A stretch of DNA of 64,000 nt from Rummeliibacillus sp044763875 (GTDB lineage: Bacteria > Bacillota > Bacilli > Bacillales_A > Planococcaceae): contig NZ_JBIWGZ010000002.1 of NCBI RefSeq assembly GCF_044763875.1, positions 558,001-622,000 of the forward strand, written 5' to 3'. A program made the translations under genes and the position numbers. The number at the start of each line of letters is the position of its first letter. The first letter of the stretch is position 1. This document shows positions 55,145 through 63,634 of this stretch, in pieces. Under the pieces are notes generated by a model. It saw only the letters and a program-made list of their open reading frames with translations, searched no databases and was not told where the DNA came from.

Positions 55145-55780
55145 ATGCGAAAAAATTATTTAACACTAAAAAGTTCTGGAACCAGTGAAATAGTAATATC
55201 TAAATCCAGATTTATCGCTAATTGCAAAAGAGTGGAATCCGAACAAGAAGCTATAGAATTTATTCAATCCATCAAAAAAGAACATTCTTCGGCCACTCAT
55301 AATTGTTCTGCATACCTAATTGGCGAGCATGACCAAATCCAGAAAGCAAATGATGATGGTGAACCAAGCGGAACAGCTGGAGTGCCCATTTTAGAAGTGC
55401 TAAAAAAACAACATTTACAAGATACAGTAGTTGTTATCACGCGATACTTCGGGGGCATTAAATTAGGTGCAGGAGGATTAGTCCGTGCTTATGGTAAGGC
55501 CACTACATCTGGAATTGATGCTTCTGGCATTGTTGAACGTCGAGTCCATCATCTTATGAAGATTGATGTCGAATATGTTTGGTTAGGAAAACTTGAAAAT
55601 GAAATTCGAAACTCTTCCTATATTATAAGGGACATAAACTATGCAGGTCATGTGGAAATTTATGTCTTTGTACCAAAAGAGGAAGAATCTAAATTTAAGG
55701 AATGGCTTACCGAAATTACAAACGGACAAGCTATTATTACATGTTACGACAAGATATTTCTTGAATTTGACAGAATATAA
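55145..55780 (+). CDS. yvyE: YigZ/IMPACT family protein YvyE
   Basis: A 211-residue protein of the IMPACT/YigZ family, conserved from bacteria to eukaryotes, with proposed links to translation or proteolysis control. The N-terminal UPF0029 domain is clear: KSRFIANCKRVESEQEA, HNCSAYLIG, NDDGEPSGTAGVPILEVL and TRYFGGIKLGAGGLVRAYG near 100. The C-terminal DUF1949 domain covers 140-205. In B. subtilis yvyE is also divergent from degS. Confidence 0.95.
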   Translation: MRKNYLTLKSSGTSEIVISKSRFIANCKRVESEQEAIEFIQSIKKEHSSATHNCSAYLIGEHDQIQKANDDGEPSGTAGVPILEVLKKQHLQDTVVVITRYFGGIKLGAGGLVRAYGKATTSGIDASGIVERRVHHLMKIDVEYVWLGKLENEIRNSSYIIRDINYAGHVEIYVFVPKEEESKFKEWLTEITNGQAIITCYDKIFLEFDRI

Positions 55781-55915
55781 CTAAAAATTCATTTTACTGA
55801 TTTAATTCCTCATAGTATAATTAAATTCGTTGCACAAAAAAGCGGAAACTTTATTTTTGTGTTAGCGTCAAATACAACATGTAGATTAGTATTCCTAATT
55901 TAGAGGAGATTATAT

Positions 55916-57019
55916 ATGACAAATTCAAGAATACAGGCGAAAAAGGAGAAGAAAGCACCTAGAAAAAAGAAGAAGCATTTGTTTTTAAAAATCTTTTTAA
56001 TATTGATTTCTTTAATGATTGTTTCTACTGGAGCTTATGCTTTCTACCTATATAAACAAGGCGAAAAAGCTGCTAATAAAGCTTTCGATAAAAATAATAC
56101 ACGCGTTAAATCCGAATTAAGGAATGCAAAAGTTGAACCTTTAAAAGACAATATTTCCATTTTATTTGTTGGGATCGATGATAGTGAAAAGAGGGAACAA
56201 GGTTCTGACCACTCACGCTCAGATTCTCTTATGCTTGCAACATTAAACAACAAAGATAAATCTGTGAAATTATTAAGTATTCCTCGAGATTCATATGTTT
56301 ATATTCCTTATGTAGGTCATTATGATAAAATTACACATGCTCACGCATTCGGTGGCACTCAAGCGACAATCGATACAGTTGAAAATTTACTAGACGTTCC
56401 AGTAGATTATTATTATCGTTTAAACTTCGACTCTTTTATCCAAATTGTAGATGCACTTGGCGGAATCGAAGTAAATGTACCGTATGCAATGCATGAACTT
56501 GATGAAAATGATAAACGTACAGTTAACTTAAAACCAGGAATGCAAACATTAAATGGTCGAGAAGCATTAGCTCTGGCACGTACACGCCATCAAGATAATG
56601 ACATTAAACGTGGCGAACGCCAACAAATGATTTTAGAAGCCATTATTAAAAAAGCTTCTTCTATTTCATCACTTACAAAATACGATGATATTTTAGCTGC
56701 TGTAGGTAACAATATGAAAACCAACATGACATTCGGCGAAATGAAATCACTTGCAGCCTACTTAAAGAACGGTATGCCAAAAGTCGATTCCCTTTCTTTA
56801 AAAGGTTATGATGATATGTCAACTGGTATTTACTATTACAAGCTAGATGACAATAATCTTGCAGAGATTAAACAAACACTGCAAAAACATTTAGGTCTTA
56901 CAGCAAACGATATCAACAAATCAAAAACAAATTCGAATAATAACTCAACTACGAACACGAATAACAATACAACAGACACCAATAGCAACTATAGCGGCTC
57001 TGGTTCTAGTAGCAACTAA
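55916..57019 (+). CDS. LCP cell-wall polymer ligase (TagTUV type) with Asn-rich tail
   Basis: Probable ligase that attaches wall teichoic acid to peptidoglycan; tagO lies next to it on the opposite strand, as yvhJ (tagV) and tagO do in B. subtilis. The 367-residue protein has a basic start, one membrane helix (about 21-43), and the LCP domain (LFVGIDDSE; HSRSDSLMLATL; SIPRDSYVYIP; HAHAFGGTQATI; ARTRHQDNDIKRGERQQMI). Residues 335-367 are an Asn/Ser/Thr-rich tail. After the TAA at 57017 the same frame continues with 14 more Asn/Ser-type codons to a double TAA, so the tail seems to be cut short. Confidence 0.92.
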   Translation: MTNSRIQAKKEKKAPRKKKKHLFLKIFLILISLMIVSTGAYAFYLYKQGEKAANKAFDKNNTRVKSELRNAKVEPLKDNISILFVGIDDSEKREQGSDHSRSDSLMLATLNNKDKSVKLLSIPRDSYVYIPYVGHYDKITHAHAFGGTQATIDTVENLLDVPVDYYYRLNFDSFIQIVDALGGIEVNVPYAMHELDENDKRTVNLKPGMQTLNGREALALARTRHQDNDIKRGERQQMILEAIIKKASSISSLTKYDDILAAVGNNMKTNMTFGEMKSLAAYLKNGMPKVDSLSLKGYDDMSTGIYYYKLDDNNLAEIKQTLQKHLGLTANDINKSKTNSNNNSTTNTNNNTTDTNSNYSGSGSSSN

Positions 57020-57064
57020 AACTCAAATTACAGTTCGAATAATAACTCGAACAATAACCAATAA

Positions 57065-57109
57065 TAAAAAGGCATCTAACAGCTTTTTGCTGATAGATGC
57101 CTTTTGTTT
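57065..57109 (+). terminator. Terminator of LCP gene
   Basis: AAAAGGCATCTA and TAGATGCCTTTT enclose an inner CAGC/GCTG stem, followed by TTGTTTT. Confidence 0.85.
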
Positions 57110-57152
57110 TAAGGTGAAATAAGACTGATTGGCGTGGATGGTTTGCCGATTT

Positions 57153-57430
57153 TACTCGCGTTCTTTCTAATTGTATTCGCATAAGACACATCTTCAACAA
57201 ATACAAGATATTTCACCACTTATCCGCGTCATCTTTTTGCTATTATTACTTCATCCCTTTCGCGAATATTGAAGACCATTATGATCTTTTCTTTATACGT
57301 TTGAATTACAACTCACTTATGTGTGAAATTTACTTGCGAATTCTACCATTTTACTTGCGATTTCCGATGATATATTTGCGACTTTGACCAGTTTACTTGC
57401 TACTTTTAATATTGTATTTGCGTCCCCAAC
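57153..57430 (+). repeat. 21-bp repeat array, locus 2
   Basis: Five units start at 57331, 57352, 57373, 57394 and 57415, exactly 21 bases apart, with the same consensus TACTTGCGACTTTNANNNNTT and the same end variant GTATTTGCGTCCCCAACAA. About 180 bases earlier two degenerate units (TACTCGCGTTC at 57153 and TATTCGCATAA at 57174) are also 21 bases apart. The block lies between the convergent LCP and tagO genes. No gene is seen in this 540-base gap. Confidence 0.88.
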
Positions 57431-57496
57431 AATTTATATCCCTATGCAAGTACAACATCATTAAATAGGTACTATACTAAATTTCAATTATAAAAA

Positions 57497-57546
57497 AAAG
57501 AGTGACGCTAAAAGATTGTTATCTAAGAATCTTTCAGTTCACTCTA
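57497..57546 (-). terminator. Terminator of tagO
   Basis: AGAGTGA and TCACTCT form the base, with an inner AAAGATT/AATCTTT stem; a T run follows on the minus strand just past tagO. Confidence 0.7.
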
Positions 57547-57560
57547 ATTGTTATATAGTT

Positions 57561-58598
57561 TTATTTCTTCCGTACTAAGTTTAACAATGGGCGATAATTG
57601 TTTCCTGCTAGTCCGATCACTTCAACGAATAACTCGATTGTTATTAAAATTACTGTGATTAGAAGGATAGCTCCCCAAAGTTTTGCCATTGAGAAGATAA
57701 TCGCTGCTAAACCGAACATTGAAGCAATACCATAAATGATTAAAACAGTTTGGCGGTGTGTAAAGCCAATACTCATCAAACGGTGATGCAAGTGAGATTT
57801 ATCTGGGCTAAATGGTGGTTGTTTGTTTAACAAACGACGCAAAATAGCGAAGAATGTATCTGAAATTGGAACACCTAACATAATAATAGGAATTACTAAA
57901 GAAACAAATGTTACGTTTTTAAATCCGAGTAAGGCTAAAACAGAAATCATAAATCCGAGGAACAATGCCCCGGTATCACCCATGAAAATTTTCGCAGGGT
58001 GGAAATTATAAAATAAGAATCCACATGTACTTGCTGCAAGAATTAATGCCATTGCAAGTACGAACGTGTTACTCATTATAAACGCCATGCCAGCAAGCGT
58101 GATCAATGAAATTGTAGAAACACCGGCTGCAAGGCCATCTAATCCATCTATTAAGTTAATCGCATTCGTAATACCAATTATCCAAATTAAAGTTAATGGA
58201 ATACTTAAGTAACCGAAATCTAGTTTTCCATCAAATGGTAAATTGATAGAATCAATTCGAACATCACCAAAGAAAATAACGATTACAGCGGCAATTGTTT
58301 GCCCAATCAATTTTGCTTTTGGAGAGATTTCAAGCATATCATCAAGGACGCCTGTCACAATAATAACAAAGCTTCCTATTAAGATCGCAATCATTGATTC
58401 ATCCATAGGGCGTGCAACAACTACACCTATCAGAAATGCTAGGAAGATAGCTAATCCACCTAAGCGAGGCATAATATGGGCATGCACTTTACGATAATTT
58501 GGTTTATCGACGGCACCAATACGGTATGCGAGTCGTTTAACAAGCGGAGTCAAAAGAATTGAAGCTACAAAGGCTACAACTAATGCTAGGTAATTCAT
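57561..58598 (-). CDS. tagO: Undecaprenyl-phosphate GlcNAc-1-phosphate transferase TagO
   Basis: Membrane enzyme of the MraY/WecA family that starts wall teichoic acid synthesis by moving GlcNAc-1-P to undecaprenyl phosphate. The 345-residue protein has about ten membrane helices; key loops are RIGAVDKPNYRKVHAHIMPR, GVLDDMLEISPKAKL, NAINLIDGLDGLAAG (metal-binding Asp), IFMGDTGALFLGF and DKSHLHHRLMSIGFTHRQ. The frame extends 21 codons up, but AAGGAGGAC precedes ATG 58598. It shares the region with an LCP ligase, which acts at the end of the same pathway. Confidence 0.96.
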   Translation of the reverse strand: MNYLALVVAFVASILLTPLVKRLAYRIGAVDKPNYRKVHAHIMPRLGGLAIFLAFLIGVVVARPMDESMIAILIGSFVIIVTGVLDDMLEISPKAKLIGQTIAAVIVIFFGDVRIDSINLPFDGKLDFGYLSIPLTLIWIIGITNAINLIDGLDGLAAGVSTISLITLAGMAFIMSNTFVLAMALILAASTCGFLFYNFHPAKIFMGDTGALFLGFMISVLALLGFKNVTFVSLVIPIIMLGVPISDTFFAILRRLLNKQPPFSPDKSHLHHRLMSIGFTHRQTVLIIYGIASMFGLAAIIFSMAKLWGAILLITVILITIELFVEVIGLAGNNYRPLLNLVRKK

Positions 58599-59009
58599 AT
58601 TACCCGTCCTCCTTATAAACTCTACATATATTAATAAATGCGCAATAAAAAACGCATTCAAATGCTAGTCATCATCGAATACAAGAAGTATTATAGCATG
58701 ATTTCAGGAAAATAACACTCTGTTTCAATTAATTTCTTAGCATATTACTATGTTCGTACTTTTTCTTCATACTTCTACTAGGACGCATTTAAGACTTGAA
58801 TTGTTTCAAATTCATAGAAATCTCCTGACAAATCAACCAGGAGATCATAAATCATTTCATTTTTTAGTATGTATGAATTCTCAATCACTTTTGTTATACG
58901 CCAAACTGATTTTCTCAGTTGATGTGTACATACATTTTGTTTACTTATGTACGCCATTCCGTTAAATCTGAAAGCTATTTAACAATAGATTTATTTTCCA
59001 AAAGAATTT

Positions 59010-59850
59010 AGATTGTATGCTCAATATGAGCAGTGCTACTTTTCATCGTATTGTTTAGATGCTCAATAAATTCTAATGTATTTGTTTTTTCTTCCTCAAG
59101 CTACGTAATTTCTCGCTCTATATTTTAAAATTGTAGTTTTGTTTCTTAGATATTAGTCGTGACAACCTTCAATTGTGATGCTGTTTTTTAACCACTTCAG
59201 CAACTCTTGCATCTTCAATTTCTACCTTTAGTTACAATAAATATTAGTTTCGAAACTTGTTTTCTAATAGAGAAACACATATAATTTCATCTATTCTTTC
59301 AAGCAACAAGTTTCACTTTTCCTTTGATTCGAGTAATTGTACTACTGCTTCACGTATAGATTGATTGCTTTCATACATAAATTTCTCAGCATCATTCTTA
59401 TAGTAGAAAGCCATGTATTCCTTCATCAGTTGCAATTTTTGCGAAAACTGATCCATATATTGAATAATTTTATCTGATAATGCTTGTTGTTCTTTTGCGT
59501 TTTTCAGACATTTTTCTTATAGCTCCGAAACATCTCCTGTACCTTCAACCTAATTATATGAATATCGCTGTAAATCGCTACTAGCTTGTAAAATCGTATC
59601 GGCAGTTTGTTTAATCATTTGAATCATTTCTATTAATTGATTTCATATGATTTATCCCCTCTTGTGATTTCTTTTCTTGAACCAAAGCAAGTTTATCGAT
59701 TATTTTTTAGTATGAATCATAAAAGGAGTTTAATTGTCTCCGTTTCGCAATGATATATTATTCCATCGAAACAAGTAAAAACCCTCTTCAGCAACAATCT
59801 ATCATAAAGATACAGTTCTTTATATGAACCTACAAACTCTTAATAATTCT
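59010..59850 (-). pseudogene. Decayed coiled-coil protein gene
   Basis: In the 1.5-kb gap between tagO and brnQ the minus strand still reads as protein in short in-frame pieces: EGFYLFRWNNISLRNGDN, then LIEMIQMIKQTADTILQASS, then KEQQALSDKIIQYMDQFSQK, NDAEKFMYESNQSIREAVVQ, IEDARVAEVVKK and LEEEKTNTLEFIEHLNN. They are separated by at least six stop codons and several frame changes. The predicted product was a helical, coiled-coil protein of about 270 residues; the family is not recognised. The remaining 58.6-59.0 kb holds only a short hairpin (ATCTCCTG/CAGGAGAT, 58819-58848). Confidence 0.65.
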
Positions 59851-60011
59851 TTACAACGTTTCAATAATCAGTTTGTTCATAATTTTCTTTCATTTTAGAA
59901 CATTATACCCTTTTAGTGTAAGTTTTCACTTTTTCATCACAATTTAAGGTTCCATTCTTGATATATTCATGTTAATCTATTCAAGTAACTTTTTATAACT
60001 TTTGTAATTAG

Positions 60012-60026
60012 AATTTTCAGATAAAA
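60012..60026 (+). promoter_or_regulatory. CodY-like box before brnQ
   Basis: AATTTTCAGATAAAA matches the CodY consensus AATTTTCWGAAAATT at 12 of 15 positions, 91 bases before the brnQ start. CodY represses branched-chain amino acid uptake genes in other Bacilli, so the site is plausible. No T-box sequence is seen. Confidence 0.5.
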
Positions 60027-60116
60027 ACGAATATTTAATACTTTTACAATTAGCGTTCTAATTTCATAAAATCTTTCAGAGATTATACGCAAGTACATTT
60101 TAAAGGAGTCTTCTTT

Positions 60117-61457
60117 ATGCAGAATCAAAATCTTCCTCTGTGGGAAAAAGTTTCGGTTGGGTTCATGCTTTTTGCATTGTTCCTGGGTGCCGGAAACATT
60201 ATCTTCCCTCCACAATTAGGACAAGAATCCGGTGAAAACTTTGCTGTTGCTATAATTGGTTTCTTAATTACTGGTGTCGGTCTTCCGTTATTAGGTGTAA
60301 TCACCGTTGCAAAATCTGGTGGTGAACTTCAAGATATGGCTGGTCGTATCAGCCCGGCATTCGGTATTATCTTCACATCGATTATTTATCTTGCAATTGG
60401 ACCATTTTTTGCAATGCCACGAACAGGTACAGTTTCATTCGATTTAGGTGTTAAACCATATCTACATGGTGCTTTATTAGAAAGTAGCTGGCCATTAGTT
60501 ATTTTCTCAATCCTTTTCTTTGGGATTACATTGTTCTTCGCATTGAACCCAAGTAAATTAATTGACCGCGTAGGTAAAATCCTAACACCAGCACTATTAA
60601 TCGTTATTGCTGCACTGGCAATTAAATCAATTGTTACACCAATGGCTGGTCATGGTGAGGCAAAAGTTACAGTTGTAGCTGATTACTTACACAATGCATT
60701 CTCTTCAGGATTCATCCAAGGTTATCAAACAATGGACTTCCTTGCTGCATTAATCTTCGGTATTGTAATTGTTGAAGCTCTAAAAGGTAAAAACATTACT
60801 CACCGTCCAACTGTTGTAAAAACAACAATCTTCGCAGCTTTTATTGCAGCTATTGGACTTGCTCTTGTTTATATCTCACTTGGATACATCGGTTCTTCAA
60901 GTGTTAAAACAATTGGCTTTATCGGTACTGGATCAGATGTTATTACAAAATCTGCCTATGTTTTGTACGGTGATTTTGGTAACTATCTATTAACATTAGT
61001 AATTATGCTAGCTTGTCTAACAACTTCAATTGGTTTAATGACTGCTTCATCTGAATTCTTCCATAAAATTATTCCAGCACTTTCATATAAAACATGGGTA
61101 TGGATTTTCGCGATATTCAGTACAATCATTTCTAATTTTGGTCTTGAAAAAATGTTAGCTGTCTCAGGTCCTGTATTGAACATGATCTATCCATTAGCTA
61201 TCGTACTAATGATATTAATCCTAGTTTCTAACCTATTCAATGATGCACGTCCTGTTTACATCGTTGCATTAATCTTCACTGGACTAGTTAGTATCTATGA
61301 TGGATTAAAAGGTGCGAAAGTACTCGACATCAAAGCTTACGATACTTTACTTAGTCATTTACCTCTGTACTCATCAGGAATTGGCTGGTTAGTACCAGCA
61401 ATCATTGGTGCAATCATAGGTTATGTGATTACTATAGTTACAAAAAAAGATAATTAG
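60117..61457 (+). CDS. brnQ: Branched-chain amino acid carrier BrnQ
   Basis: A sodium-coupled LIVCS-family permease for Leu, Ile and Val. The 446 residues fit the family and show about 12 membrane helices. Diagnostic start LFALFLGAGNIIFPPQLGQE and the loop GPFFAMPRTGTVSFDLG are present. AAAGGAG precedes the ATG. A CodY-like box upstream suggests repression by branched-chain amino acids or GTP. Confidence 0.96.
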   Translation: MQNQNLPLWEKVSVGFMLFALFLGAGNIIFPPQLGQESGENFAVAIIGFLITGVGLPLLGVITVAKSGGELQDMAGRISPAFGIIFTSIIYLAIGPFFAMPRTGTVSFDLGVKPYLHGALLESSWPLVIFSILFFGITLFFALNPSKLIDRVGKILTPALLIVIAALAIKSIVTPMAGHGEAKVTVVADYLHNAFSSGFIQGYQTMDFLAALIFGIVIVEALKGKNITHRPTVVKTTIFAAFIAAIGLALVYISLGYIGSSSVKTIGFIGTGSDVITKSAYVLYGDFGNYLLTLVIMLACLTTSIGLMTASSEFFHKIIPALSYKTWVWIFAIFSTIISNFGLEKMLAVSGPVLNMIYPLAIVLMILILVSNLFNDARPVYIVALIFTGLVSIYDGLKGAKVLDIKAYDTLLSHLPLYSSGIGWLVPAIIGAIIGYVITIVTKKDN

Positions 61458-61471
61458 TTTGATTTAATATG

Positions 61472-61512
61472 GACGATTAGAGTGATTTTACTCTAATCGT
61501 CTTTTTTGATGA
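61472..61512 (+). terminator. Terminator of brnQ
   Basis: GACGATTAGAGT and ACTCTAATCGTC pair exactly around GATTTT, followed by six T. Confidence 0.92.
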
Positions 61513-61621
61513 AATGAATGAAAAAGCCATAGGATATAGTGAAATTAATTAGAAATATCCCAAAAGCATACTAGTATTGTTTACGACACTCATTGCGCCA
61601 ACCTAAAAATTTTCTGTTTAA

Positions 61622-61635
61622 GGTAAGCGTTTGCA
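61622..61635 (+). promoter_or_regulatory. cre-like CcpA site
   Basis: GGTAAGCGTTTGCA matches the cre consensus TGWAANCGNTNWCA at 12 of 14 positions. It lies 40 bases before a likely -35 box, so carbon control of the following gene is possible. Confidence 0.4.
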
Positions 61636-61674
61636 ACCATTTCCTAAAATAAATACATTTTTTGGTTTAACCAC

Positions 61675-61702
61675 TTGAATTCATCTCGTTTTGTGATATA
61701 TT
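61675..61702 (+). promoter_or_regulatory. SigA-type promoter of glutamate synthase-like gene
   Basis: TTGAAT, 16 bases, TATATT, about 58 bases before the start codon. Both hexamers are close to TTGACA and TATAAT. Confidence 0.5.
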
Positions 61703-61760
61703 TAATACGCAAATTAGATGAATTCACGAATTCGACACAAATATTAAAAGGGTGGCTATT

Positions 61761-63335
61761 ATGGAAGGCTATAAGATAATCTTCTCACTATTACTTATAC
61801 TAATTGCTATATTTGTTGTAATACCTGGTATTACATTCTTGGTTTTATATTTTATGGATCGAAACCAAAAACAACATGCAATTCTACGAAACTTCCCGGT
61901 TCTTGGTAGAATGCGCTATATTACAGAAAAAATCGGACCGGAACTTCGACAATATCTGTTCGACGATGACCATAAAGGTAAACCTTTTAGTCGTGAGGAG
62001 TTTTTACATGTCGTATTACCTGGGAAATACTTAGGAAATGTCATTGGATTTGGTTCAAAACGTAATTTTGATGAAGCAGGATTCTACATACGTAATGCTA
62101 TGTTCACTAAACAAGTCGATGAAATGCGTGTCGACCAAAGTCAAACTGTTGAAACACAAAAATACGTAATTGATTCTGATGGTTTGTTCAATCGTAAAGA
62201 ACATAATGAAAAAGTAACCGTCAAACCTTGGTTAATACCAGAAGAAGATGCAGTTGTAATTGGAAGAAATTGTCGCGAACCATTCCACGTTCGTAGTTTA
62301 GTAGGACAATCCGCAATGAGTTACGGTGCATTAGGTAAAAATGCCATTTCAGCTTTATCTAAAGGGATTGGCATGGCTAAAGGTTCATGGATGAACACTG
62401 GTGAAGGTGGTGTTTCAGACCACCATTTAGCTGGTGGTGCTGATTTAATCGCTCAAATTGGTTCAGGTTTATTTGGATATCGCACAAAAGAAGGCGAATT
62501 TAGTTTTGAGTTGTTAAAAGAAAAAGCTGCTATACCACAAGTGAAAGCTTTCGAATTAAAACTTGCGCAAGGTGCAAAAACTCGTGGTGGACACGTTGAA
62601 GCGGATAAAGTAACTGAAGAAATTGCGAAAATCCGTAATGTAGAACCACATAAAACAATTAACAGTCCAAACCGCTTCCGTCAATTTGATGATTTCCCAT
62701 CATTATTCGATTTTATTGAAAAAATTCGAGAAGCTGGCGGCCTACCAGTCGGCATTAAAGTTGTAATCGGTAGCCCTGAGGATGCAGAAAAACTTGCCTC
62801 ATATATGAAAGAATCCGGAAAAGGTCCAGACTTTATTACAATTGATGGTGCTGAAGGTGGTACAGGTGCTACATTCCAAGACTTAGCAGATAGCGTTGGT
62901 CTTCCTATTCACTCAGGTCTTGTCCTTTTACATGATGCTCTTGTAAAACATGGCGTTCGCGATCGCGTTAAAATTATCGCCTCAGGTAAAATCATTACAT
63001 CAGACCGTGCAGCTGTTATTCTTGGCTTAGGTGCTGACCTTATCAACGTTGCACGTGGCTTCATGATTTCCGTTGGATGTATTATGGCTCAACGTTGTCA
63101 TACTAATGAGTGCCCAGCAGGCGTCGCAACAACGGATCCAAAATTACAAAACGGTCTAATTATTGAAGAGAAAAAATATCGTGTAACCAACTACATCATC
63201 ACAATGCGCGAGGGACTTTTCCGAGTAGCAGCAGCTGCTGGACTTGATTCCCCAACAAAGTTCAACAGCGAACATATCGTCTACAAAGATGACTACGGCC
63301 GAGTGTTTACCGTTGAGAATTTGAAAGCAAAGTAG
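61761..63335 (+). CDS. FMN-binding glutamate synthase family protein (YerD-like)
   Basis: A membrane-anchored protein with the FMN-binding barrel of the glutamate synthase large subunit but without the glutaminase domain; similar in length (524) and layout to B. subtilis YerD. Residues 5-35 hold one or two membrane helices (IIFSLLLILIAIFVV). The synthase domain shows SYGALGKNAISALSKG, MNTGEGGVSDHHL, DFITIDGAEGGTGA and the iron-sulphur motif CIMAQRCHTNECPAGVATTD. The true reaction of this subfamily is not known. A GTG three codons earlier is possible, but AGGGTGG spacing favours ATG 61761. Confidence 0.88.
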   Translation: MEGYKIIFSLLLILIAIFVVIPGITFLVLYFMDRNQKQHAILRNFPVLGRMRYITEKIGPELRQYLFDDDHKGKPFSREEFLHVVLPGKYLGNVIGFGSKRNFDEAGFYIRNAMFTKQVDEMRVDQSQTVETQKYVIDSDGLFNRKEHNEKVTVKPWLIPEEDAVVIGRNCREPFHVRSLVGQSAMSYGALGKNAISALSKGIGMAKGSWMNTGEGGVSDHHLAGGADLIAQIGSGLFGYRTKEGEFSFELLKEKAAIPQVKAFELKLAQGAKTRGGHVEADKVTEEIAKIRNVEPHKTINSPNRFRQFDDFPSLFDFIEKIREAGGLPVGIKVVIGSPEDAEKLASYMKESGKGPDFITIDGAEGGTGATFQDLADSVGLPIHSGLVLLHDALVKHGVRDRVKIIASGKIITSDRAAVILGLGADLINVARGFMISVGCIMAQRCHTNECPAGVATTDPKLQNGLIIEEKKYRVTNYIITMREGLFRVAAAAGLDSPTKFNSEHIVYKDDYGRVFTVENLKAK

Positions 63336-63356
63336 ATATATAGAATAATAGAAATT

Positions 63357-63391
63357 TATCCCCCTGGTATTACAGGGGGATTTTTTTATTT
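63357..63391 (+). terminator. Terminator of YerD-like gene
   Basis: TCCCCCTG and CAGGGGGA pair around GTATTA, followed by seven T. Confidence 0.92.
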
Positions 63392-63422
63392 AGCACAGAT
63401 TTGGAGTCATTTTCAGGTGGTT

Positions 63423-63515
63423 AATTTGCGGGTGAAAATTACTTGCGACTTCCTGTCATTTACTTGCGACTTCAATCAATTTACTTGCGACTTTCCAATT
63501 TGTATTTGCGTTCAC
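63423..63515 (+). repeat. 21-bp repeat array, locus 3
   Basis: Units start at 63440, 63461, 63482 and 63503 with exact 21-base steps, after a variant unit at 63423 (17 bases earlier). The consensus TTACTTGCGACTTCNANNNAT and the end unit GTATTTGCGTTCACAACA equal those of the other two loci. It lies between the YerD-like terminator and the convergent gene at 63.6 kb, a 300-base gap without a gene. Confidence 0.9.
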
Positions 63516-63634
63516 AACATTTTACGTCCTCTATTCAGCCACTTCTCTATGGTTTGCATATCTTGTTCGCGGACCTAATTTTTCCTTAATTTATAATTGA
63601 TGCGCGAACGATAAAGAGCATTTTGATTTTTTCT

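Noticed and set aside
59900..60116. T-box leader for brnQ
   Set aside because: No T-box core sequence (GGTGGTACCGCG type) or associated terminator is visible; a CodY-like box fits better.
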